DNA of 64,000 nt, taken from positions 1 to 64,000 of the forward strand of contig JAVKTQ010000010.1 in NCBI GenBank assembly GCA_031460455.1, read 5' to 3'. The position numbers and the translations under genes were made by a program. The stretch is from Sporomusaceae bacterium (GTDB lineage: Bacteria > Bacillota > Negativicutes > Sporomusales > UBA7701). Every line of letters begins with the position of its first letter. The first letter of the stretch is position 1. Under the pieces are notes generated by a model that was given only the letters and a program-made list of their open reading frames with translations, searched no databases and had not been told where the DNA came from. This document shows positions 57,152-64,000 of the stretch, one piece after another.

Positions 57152-60100
57152 CTAATCCGCCGCAGGCCCGCGCCGGTGCCTGGCGGCCAGCGCGGCCAGC
57201 CGGGCGGCGAGTTCCCCCTCCCGGTAGCCGGACGGGCAGCGCCATTCCCAATTGCCGCCGACCGTTCCGGGTTTGTTCATCCGGGCCGCTCCGTCCAGGC
57301 CGAGGATATCCTGCATCGGCGCGATTGCGGTCGCCGCACGGCAGCCATAGGCAAGCTCGACCAGCCGCCACGCCGCGTCGCCCTCGCCTAGATAGCGGTC
57401 TGCGCACGCCTTGCCGGCCGCATCGGTTGTCGCCAGTTCCTCGTACCAGCCGCGGGCGGTGTCGTTGTCGTGGGTACCGGTGTAGACGACGGTATCGGCC
57501 TCGCAGCCGAGCGGCAGGGGGTCGCCCTGCCCGTCGCAGGCGAAGGAGAACTGCAGCACCTTCATGCCGGGAAAACCGCAGCGCCGTCTCAGCGCCACAA
57601 CATCCGGCGTTATTGTGCCAAGGTTCTCGGCGATGACCGGCAGCTTGCCCAGCCGGCGCGCGAGCGCGGCGAACAGCGAATATCCCGGTCCTTTTATCCA
57701 CTGGCCCTGTTCGGCGGTGGCCGCTCCGGCCGGCACGGCCCAGCAGGCGGCAAATCCGCGGAAGTGATCGATACGGACGACGTCCACCAAGGCGAGCAGG
57801 CTGGCGAGGCGGTCGTGCCACCAGCGATAGTCTTCGCCCGCCATCGCCCGCCAGTCGTAGAGCGGATTGCCCCACAGCTGGCCGGTGGCGCTGAAGTAGT
57901 CGGGCGGCACGCCGGCCACGGCCGTGGGGCTGCCGGCGGCGTCGAGGCGGAACAGCCGGCGATTGGCCCATACATCGCTCGAGGAGTGGGCGACGAAAAT
58001 TGGCAGATCGCCGATGATCTTCACGCCGCGGCTGCGGGCGTGCCGACGCAACGCCTCCCATTGGCGGCGGAAGATGTACTGCAGAAAGACGTGGTAATTG
58101 ATTTCAGTCGCCAGCATACCGGCGTAACGGACAAGCGCTGTTGCCTCGCGGCCGGCGATGTCGGCCGGCCAGTTCTGCCAGCAGCCGTCGCCGAAGTGAT
58201 CCGCCAGCGCCATATATAAGGCGTAGTCGTCCAGCCAGGCGGCGTTGTCGCGCCGGAAAACGCTGTAGCCCCCGTCAGGGATAAAGCGGCCGAAGGCCCG
58301 GCGGAACAACCGGCTTTTATACTCCCGGACCGCCGGATAATCCACCCTGGCGTCCGCGAGTTCGGCGAAGCTGCATGCCGTCTGGGCGGCGGCGACTTCG
58401 GCGGCCGAAACCAGACCGTCGGCGACAAGTTGGTCGATGTCGATGAGCAGCGGCTCGGCGGCAAAGGCGGATACGCTCTGGTAGGGGGAATTGCCGCAGC
58501 CGATGGGGTTGAGGGGCAGTATCTGCCAGTAGTTCTGCCGGGCGGCGGCGAGAAAGTCGACGAATTCGCGGGCCTCGTTCCCCAGACCGCCGATGCCGTG
58601 GGCGGAGGGCAGCGAGGTGGGGTGGAGAAGCACGCCGCACTCGCCCCGCGCCCGGCCGCCGTCGCTCACCAGCACCCGGCCCCCGAAGGGCTCCAGCGTC
58701 AGGGCGCAGCGGCCGTCGCCAGCCGCCGCTTCCGCCCCGCCGTCCAGGGCGTCGAACAGCAGCCCCCTATAACGGCCTTCGAAATCGATCTCCACCCGTA
58801 CCGCCGTATCGCTGCGGTTGAGGAGGACGGCGGCGACGCCGTCATCCTGCGGCCCATCGCTTTCCTGCCAAAGGATGTAGCCGAAAACGTCGCGATGAGG
58901 AGCAAGGGGCTGCCAGCCGCCGCTCCGCAGCACTGGATAGCGGTTGCGCAGCGCGATGGCCGTGCGGTACCAGGCTGTGAGGGCGGCGTCCTCCCGGCCC
59001 CAGGGGAAGGTGCGCCGGTTGAGCGGCTCGGCGTAGCCTTCCAGCCCGGCTTCGTCGCCGTAATAGATGCACGGCACGCCGGGAAAGGTCATCTGCCAGA
59101 GGGCGAGCAGCTTCAGCCGCCGCACCGCCAGTTCCCGCCCGCCGGGCCCCAGGCGCTGCTGCCGCTGCTCGCTGAACGGCACGTGGTCGGGTTCCTCGTA
59201 GCCGCTCAGCAGGGTAAGGACCCGCGGCACGTCATGGCTGCCGATAACATTGAGGGCGGCAAGGAAATTTTCGCGCGGATAGTTTTCATAGAGACTGTAT
59301 AGCGCCTGCCGCGTTGCCTCGGCATCCTGGCGGCCGAGGAGAAAATCGAGGGCGGCGCGGCGGAAGGGGTAGTTGGTGGCGGCGTCGAGCTCGTCGCCCC
59401 GAAAGTAGCCCCTGAGCCGGTCGTAGCTTACCTTGCGGGATGCGTCCTCCCACACTTCGCCGATTATCACCGCTTCGGGATCGGTTTCCTTCGCCGCCCT
59501 CCTTAAAGTCCGGATAAATTCGTCCGGCAGCTCGTCGGCGACGTCGAGGCGCCAGCCCTTCGCGCCCAGCCTTAGCCAGCGCCTGACAACGCTGTCCTCG
59601 CCGCCGGCGATGAAATGCAGGTAGGAAGGTTCCAGCTCGTCGACGGCCGGCAGAGCGTCAACACCCCACCACGCTTCGTAGTCGTCGGGGTGGCGGCGGA
59701 ATCGGTACCAGGGGTAGTAAGGCGAGTCGGTCGACTGGTAAGCCCCCGGACCTGGATAGCGTCCGTCGCGGTTGAAGTAGATGCTGTCGCTGCCGGTATG
59801 GCTGAAGACGCCGTCAAGGATGACGGCCATACCCAGCTTGCCCGCCCGGTCGCACAGTTCGCGAAAAAGATCGTTGTCGCCGAACATGGCGTCGATGCTG
59901 GTGTAGTCGGCGGTATCGTACTTGTGGTTACTGGCGGCCTCGAAGACCGGGTTGAAGTACAGGGCGCTCACGCCCAGGCCCTTGAGGTACGGCAGCTTGG
60001 CCATCACCCCCGCGAGGTTGCCGCCGAAAAAGTCGTAAGCGAGGATATTGCCCGTCTCCCGCTCCCGCACATACACAGGATCGTCCTGCCAGCAGGCATG

Positions 60101-60595
60101 GATAAGACTGCCGGGTTTGGCGTTTTTCACCCGGCCGCCGGGGGTACCGTTAAAGAAGCGGTCGACGAATATCTGGTAGACGACCGCGTCCTTATACCAG
60201 GCAGGCGCGGCTGCGCCAGGCAGATGGACGGTGATCTGGAAAGACGGCGGCGGCGAGGCGTACACCGCCCCCGGTCCGCCCACCTGGCGCTCGTTGTTGC
60301 CGTAAAAATGCACCTCATCGCCGGTGCGGACAATAAAATAATACCACACCAGCCCCGGCTCGCCCGGGGCGGCCAGAGCGGCGTGGTAGTATCGTTCGCC
60401 GCCGTCTTCCGACAGCGTCATGGGGATAATATCTTCTCCGCCGCCGTCACGCCAGGTGCGGAGCAGCACCTCGTCGACCCGGCGGCCGGCGTCGACCGCC
60501 AGGCGCAGGTCAATGACCGTCCCGCAGGCGACAGCGCCGAACGGGCTGCGGAAAATGGCGGTGCGGGAATCGTGGTACAGCCAGTCGCGCGCCAT
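57152..60595 (-). CDS. Fusion of GH13 alpha-amylase/neopullulanase and GH77 4-alpha-glucanotransferase
   Basis: A 1147-residue two-enzyme fusion. The N-terminal 130 residues are a beta domain like the starch-binding module of neopullulanases. The GH13 barrel shows DGVFSHTG, GWRLDVADEL with the nucleophile Asp, EVWED with the acid Glu, and GSHDVPRV. From about residue 650 the GH77 (MalQ) domain shows IGDLPIFVAHSSSDVW, VVRIDHFRGF, IAENLGTITPDV and GTHDNDT. No signal peptide, so it is cytoplasmic. Together they would debranch and rearrange glycogen or maltodextrin. The ATG at 60595 lies 13 bases after the phosphorylase stop. Confidence 0.94.
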   Translation of the reverse strand: MARDWLYHDSRTAIFRSPFGAVACGTVIDLRLAVDAGRRVDEVLLRTWRDGGGEDIIPMTLSEDGGERYYHAALAAPGEPGLVWYYFIVRTGDEVHFYGNNERQVGGPGAVYASPPPSFQITVHLPGAAAPAWYKDAVVYQIFVDRFFNGTPGGRVKNAKPGSLIHACWQDDPVYVRERETGNILAYDFFGGNLAGVMAKLPYLKGLGVSALYFNPVFEAASNHKYDTADYTSIDAMFGDNDLFRELCDRAGKLGMAVILDGVFSHTGSDSIYFNRDGRYPGPGAYQSTDSPYYPWYRFRRHPDDYEAWWGVDALPAVDELEPSYLHFIAGGEDSVVRRWLRLGAKGWRLDVADELPDEFIRTLRRAAKETDPEAVIIGEVWEDASRKVSYDRLRGYFRGDELDAATNYPFRRAALDFLLGRQDAEATRQALYSLYENYPRENFLAALNVIGSHDVPRVLTLLSGYEEPDHVPFSEQRQQRLGPGGRELAVRRLKLLALWQMTFPGVPCIYYGDEAGLEGYAEPLNRRTFPWGREDAALTAWYRTAIALRNRYPVLRSGGWQPLAPHRDVFGYILWQESDGPQDDGVAAVLLNRSDTAVRVEIDFEGRYRGLLFDALDGGAEAAAGDGRCALTLEPFGGRVLVSDGGRARGECGVLLHPTSLPSAHGIGGLGNEAREFVDFLAAARQNYWQILPLNPIGCGNSPYQSVSAFAAEPLLIDIDQLVADGLVSAAEVAAAQTACSFAELADARVDYPAVREYKSRLFRRAFGRFIPDGGYSVFRRDNAAWLDDYALYMALADHFGDGCWQNWPADIAGREATALVRYAGMLATEINYHVFLQYIFRRQWEALRRHARSRGVKIIGDLPIFVAHSSSDVWANRRLFRLDAAGSPTAVAGVPPDYFSATGQLWGNPLYDWRAMAGEDYRWWHDRLASLLALVDVVRIDHFRGFAACWAVPAGAATAEQGQWIKGPGYSLFAALARRLGKLPVIAENLGTITPDVVALRRRCGFPGMKVLQFSFACDGQGDPLPLGCEADTVVYTGTHDNDTARGWYEELATTDAAGKACADRYLGEGDAAWRLVELAYGCRAATAIAPMQDILGLDGAARMNKPGTVGGNWEWRCPSGYREGELAARLAALAARHRRGPAAD

Positions 60596-60608
60596 CAGAG
60601 CACCATCC

Positions 60609-62993
60609 TCATTCACCGATCGGTACCGGCCGGATGTTCCAGATGCCGATCGCGTATTCGCCGACGGTATGGTCGCTGGAAAACTGCCCCGAGCGGGCGA
60701 TATTGATCGCCGACATCGCCGACCACGCCCGCCGGTCGCGGAACAGTGCGTCAACCCTGCCCTGGGCGTCCAGGTAGGCGGCGAAATCCTGGAGCTCGAA
60801 GAAATCGCCCTTGCCGTGGACAAGATAGTCGTAAAGGGGCCGGAATTCGTCCGGGCCGCCGGGAAGGCTGCCGTCGACCAGTTGCTCGGCGATCATGCGG
60901 ATGCGCGGGTCGCTGTGGTAAAGGTAGCGGGGGTTGCACTGGTCATTGGCGCAGATATCAATCACTTCGTCCGCCCTGAGGCCGAAGATAAAGATATTGC
61001 CGTCCCCCACCGCCTCGCGGATCTCGACGTTGGCGCCGTCGAGCGTGCCGACAGTGATTGCCCCGTTCATCATGAACTTCATGTTGCCGGTGCCCGACGC
61101 CTCCTTGCTGGCGGTCGAAATCTGCTCGCTGACGTCGGTGGCCGGGATGATGAGTTCGGCCAGTGTAACCCCGTAGTTCTCCAGGAAAATAACCTTCATT
61201 TTGCCGTTCACCGCCGGGTCGTTGTTGACCAGCGTCGCCAGAGCGTTGACGAGCTTGATGACCTTCTTGGCCAGCAGATAGCTGGGGGCCGCCTTGCCGG
61301 AGAAAATGAATGTCCGCGGCACGACGTCGAGCTGGGGGTTTTCCTTAAGTCGGTTATAGAGCTCCATAATCCTCAGCAGGTTTAGAAGCTGACGTTTGTA
61401 GACGTGAATGCGCTTCACATGGGTGTCGAAAATCGAGGCCGGGTCGAGGTCGATGTCATAGCGGGTTTTCACGAACCGGGCCAGCGCCGTCTTGCGTTCG
61501 CGTTTGATGGCCGCCAGGCTTTCCTGGAAGGGGGCGTCGGCGGTGAAATATTGCAGCCTGTTGAGGTCGGTGGGGTGATGAACCCAGCTCGGGCCGATGG
61601 TGTCGGTGATGAGCGCGGCCAGTCCGGGGTTGGCCTTCATCAGCCAGCGGCGGTGGGTTATGCCGTTAGTCTTGTTGTTGAACTTGTAAGGAGTATATTG
61701 GTAGAACAGCTTCATGCAGTCTTTCTTGAGGATCTCGGTGTGGATCTTCGCCACCCCGTTGACGCTGTGGCTGCCCGCCACCGCCAGGTGGGCCATCTTG
61801 ACGAAGCCGTCGGCGGTAATGGCCATGGCGGCGATCCGGTCCCAGTCGCCGGGGTAGAAATGCCATAGGTCGCGGCAGAAACGCTCGTTGATCTCGTTGA
61901 CGATCTCCCACAGGCGCGGCAGCAGGCTCTGGAAAATGTCGATCGGCCATTTCTCCAGCGCCTCGGGCATGATGGTGTGGTTGGTGTAAGAGACGGTGTT
62001 GGTCGTCAGCTGCCAGGCCTCGTCCCAGCCCAGCCCCTCCTCGTCCATGAGGATGCGCATCAACTCGGGCACCGCCAGAGCAGGATGAGTGTCGTTGATA
62101 TGGATGGCGACCTTCTCCGGCAGCAGCCGAATGTCGCCGTGCTTGCGCCTGAGGGTGCGCAGGATGCTCTGGATGCCGGCCGAAACGAGGAAATACTGCT
62201 GCTTCAGCCGTAGTAGGCGGCCCTCGTAGTGGGTGTCGTCGGGGTAGAGGATCTCGGAGATCGCCTCCACCGAATACTTGTACTCCACCGCCTTGAGGTA
62301 GTTGCCCTGGTTGAAGGAGGCGAAATCCATCTCGCCCTCGGTGGGTTCGGCGCTCCACAGTCTGAGGGTGTTGACGGTGTTGTTGCCGTAGCCGAGGATG
62401 GGTATGTCGTAGGGGACGGCCAGCACCGCCCCGAAGGCGCCGCCGAACTCGACCCTCACCGCCTTGTCGATTTTGCGGTACTCCCAGATGTTGCCGTTCT
62501 TGAGCCAGTTGTCGGGATGCTCGACCTGGTCGCCGTCGATGATCTTCTGCTCGAACAGGCCGTATTTATACCTGATGCCACAGCCGTGGCCGGGCAGCTC
62601 CAGCGCGGCCAGCGAGTCGAGAAAACAGGCCGCCAGCCTGCCGAGGCCGCCGTTGCCAAGGCCGGCGTCGTGCTCCTGGTCCTCAAGCTCGGCGTAGTCG
62701 ACGCCAAGCTCGGCCAGCGCCTCGACCCACGCGTCGCGGATACCCATGCCGCGGAGGTAGGTGTCGAGCAGGCGGCCGAGCAGAAACTCGATTGAAAAAT
62801 AGTAGACCTGCTTTTCACCTTTGGCGGCGTACTGCCTGTTGGTATTGACCCAGCGTTTGCCGATATAGTCGCGGACCAGGCTGCCCAGGGCGGCATACTT
62901 ATTCTGGGCCGACGCCTCCTCAAGGCTCTTGCCGTGGAGGGCCTGCAGCCTCTCGATAAAGGCGGCCTTGAACTCTTCCTTATCTCTAAGCAT
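60609..62993 (-). CDS. glgP: Glycogen/maltodextrin phosphorylase
   Basis: A 794-residue GT35 enzyme that releases glucose-1-phosphate from alpha-1,4-glucan ends. The pyridoxal phosphate lysine lies in EASGTGNMKFMMNGA. GNGGLGRLAACFLDSLA, INDTHPALAVPELMRIL and TNTVSYTNHTIMPEALE are conserved. The length is normal for the bacterial form. The ATG at 62993 follows GGGGG. It lies 31 bases after glgA and 13 before the GH13-GH77 fusion, so all three form one operon. Confidence 0.97.
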   Translation of the reverse strand: MLRDKEEFKAAFIERLQALHGKSLEEASAQNKYAALGSLVRDYIGKRWVNTNRQYAAKGEKQVYYFSIEFLLGRLLDTYLRGMGIRDAWVEALAELGVDYAELEDQEHDAGLGNGGLGRLAACFLDSLAALELPGHGCGIRYKYGLFEQKIIDGDQVEHPDNWLKNGNIWEYRKIDKAVRVEFGGAFGAVLAVPYDIPILGYGNNTVNTLRLWSAEPTEGEMDFASFNQGNYLKAVEYKYSVEAISEILYPDDTHYEGRLLRLKQQYFLVSAGIQSILRTLRRKHGDIRLLPEKVAIHINDTHPALAVPELMRILMDEEGLGWDEAWQLTTNTVSYTNHTIMPEALEKWPIDIFQSLLPRLWEIVNEINERFCRDLWHFYPGDWDRIAAMAITADGFVKMAHLAVAGSHSVNGVAKIHTEILKKDCMKLFYQYTPYKFNNKTNGITHRRWLMKANPGLAALITDTIGPSWVHHPTDLNRLQYFTADAPFQESLAAIKRERKTALARFVKTRYDIDLDPASIFDTHVKRIHVYKRQLLNLLRIMELYNRLKENPQLDVVPRTFIFSGKAAPSYLLAKKVIKLVNALATLVNNDPAVNGKMKVIFLENYGVTLAELIIPATDVSEQISTASKEASGTGNMKFMMNGAITVGTLDGANVEIREAVGDGNIFIFGLRADEVIDICANDQCNPRYLYHSDPRIRMIAEQLVDGSLPGGPDEFRPLYDYLVHGKGDFFELQDFAAYLDAQGRVDALFRDRRAWSAMSAINIARSGQFSSDHTVGEYAIGIWNIRPVPIGE

Positions 62994-63023
62994 CTTTTTC
63001 CCCCGCAATATAAACGTCGTACG

Positions 63024-64000
63024 TCAGGTCAGTTTCTCGTAGACTGCCACATATTCGGACGCCGAGCGCTGCCAGCTGAAATCGGAGGCCATCGCGGCCT
63101 TGACGATCCGCGGCCACACCTCGCCGTCGCGGTAGAAATCCATGGCGCGGCGGAGGGTATACAGCATATCGCCGGCGTTGGGCTGGGTAAAGCTGAAACC
63201 GTTCCCTTCGCCAGTATATTCATTGTACGGCTGAATTGTATCCTTGAGGCCGCCCGTCTCCCGCACCAGCGGCACGCAGCCGTAGCGCAGGGCGATGAGC
63301 TGGCCGATACCGCACGGCTCGTGGAGCGACGGCATCAGGAAGAGGTCGGCGGCGGCGTAAATCTTGTGGGCCAGCGCCTCGTCGAAGTAGATGTTGGCGG
63401 ACAGCTTGCCGGGGTGGCGGTGGCCGGCCACCCGGAACATGCTCTCGTATTTGTCCTCGCCTGTGCCGAGGACGACCACCTGTACATCGGCGGCGAGGAT
63501 TTCCTCCAGCGCCGCGGCGATGAGATCGAACCCCTTGGCCCATACCAGCCGCGATACGACGGCGATCATCATCGCCTCCGGCCGCACCTCGAGGCCGAGG
63601 AACTCCTGCAGCTTGGCCTTGTTGGTCTGCTTGCGGCCGATCGACCGCCGGGTATAAGGCTGATACACGAGCTTGTCGTTGCCGGGGTCGTACACTTCGT
63701 AGTCAAGGCCGTTCAAGATGCCGGTTACGTCGGCCTCGCGCTTCTTCAGGACACTGTCAAGCTGCCAGCCGCCTTCGGGGGTGAGGATCTCCCAGGCGTA
63801 CGTCCGGCTGACTGTCGTCACCGCGTCGGCGAAGACGATTCCCCCCTTGAGATAATTGACCCGGCCGTGGAAATCCAGCCGGTCGGCGGTCATATACTCG
63901 CCCTCGTCGAGCGCCAGCAGGTCGCCGAGCACCCCTTTTTCGAACACGCCCTGATATTGGATATTGTGGATGGTGAGCACCGTCCGCAGCTTGTGGTGCG
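63024..64000 (-). CDS. glgA: Glycogen synthase, C-terminal part (cut by window end)
   Basis: At least 325 codons of a GT5 ADP-glucose-type glycogen synthase are in the window; the reading frame stays open to the right edge. The segments KLRTVLTIHNIQYQGVF, VSRLVWAKGFDLI and SLHEPCGIGQLIALRYG (with the catalytic Glu) are clear, as is the C-terminal RSASEYVAVYEKL. The GTG at 63980 is internal. The N-terminus with KxGGL lies outside. It is upstream of glgP in the same operon. Confidence 0.96.
   Translation of the reverse strand, partial: HHKLRTVLTIHNIQYQGVFEKGVLGDLLALDEGEYMTADRLDFHGRVNYLKGGIVFADAVTTVSRTYAWEILTPEGGWQLDSVLKKREADVTGILNGLDYEVYDPGNDKLVYQPYTRRSIGRKQTNKAKLQEFLGLEVRPEAMMIAVVSRLVWAKGFDLIAAALEEILAADVQVVVLGTGEDKYESMFRVAGHRHPGKLSANIYFDEALAHKIYAAADLFLMPSLHEPCGIGQLIALRYGCVPLVRETGGLKDTIQPYNEYTGEGNGFSFTQPNAGDMLYTLRRAMDFYRDGEVWPRIVKAAMASDFSWQRSASEYVAVYEKLT

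Overview
The window looks like a chromosomal segment of an endospore-forming, diderm Firmicute, most probably a high-GC Sporomusaceae-type member of the Negativicutes. The spore signal is a BofA-type pro-sigma-K regulator beside recR. The outer-membrane signals are an LptA/OstA-like protein and a LolA-like (DUF4412) protein. The recR-ybaB-dnaX-SRP RNA-tRNA-Ser order is typical of Firmicutes. Anaerobic metabolism is indicated by an exported [NiFe] hydrogenase joined to a molybdopterin oxidoreductase. The genus is inference; there is no complete 16S gene to place it.

Layout. 1-0.6 kb: 5' end of a minus-strand 16S gene with two tandem promoters. 0.6-7.2 kb, minus strand: P-loop protein, bofA, yaaL, recR, ybaB, dnaX, SRP RNA, two serine tRNAs, an AT-richer CPBP protease gene, tadA and tRNA-Arg. 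7.5 kb: three DnaA-box-like sites. 8.0-13.1 kb: a four-gene operon for a Tat-exported hydrogenase/molybdoenzyme with no membrane anchor. 13.4-16.7 kb: ACT, PaaK and LarA-family genes behind a ykkC-family riboswitch with its own promoter and terminator. 16.7-22.1 kb: ppk and two divergent Ppx/GppA proteins, one degenerate. 22.1-27.2 kb: DUF2600 terpene synthase, thioesterase, M20 peptidase, YkuS-like protein, DNA polymerase IV and small proteins.

27.3-37.6 kb, minus strand: a poly-gamma-glutamate locus. It holds PgsB, PgsC, PgsW, a gamma-glutamyltranspeptidase, two exported M14-type amidohydrolases, a DctM-type TRAP permease with a 48-residue membrane protein, a DUF6305 protein and a two-component system. 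37.7-43.1 kb: HD hydrolase, NUDIX, FHA-winged-helix regulator, class D beta-lactamase-like protein, LptA-like protein and a Tat-exported serine dehydratase. 43.2-49.0 kb: two more serine tRNAs, CorA, a YerD-like FMN protein, then a 1.4-kb AT-rich islet whose ends repeat the 3' end of tRNA-Ala(CGC). 49.0-57.0 kb: type III polyketide synthase with its methyltransferase, RmuC, envelope proteins, AEC transporter, NlpC/P60 hydrolase and an HD-GYP protein. 57.1-64.0 kb: glycogen genes (a GH13-GH77 fusion, phosphorylase and glycogen synthase, the last cut by the window end).

The main functional themes are extracytoplasmic hydrogen-linked respiration, alarmone-related signalling and polyphosphate, gamma-glutamyl polymer making and recycling, and glycogen storage. 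A dispersed 120-bp repeat with terminal inverted repeats occurs three times between genes. No CRISPR array, transposase or prophage was seen.
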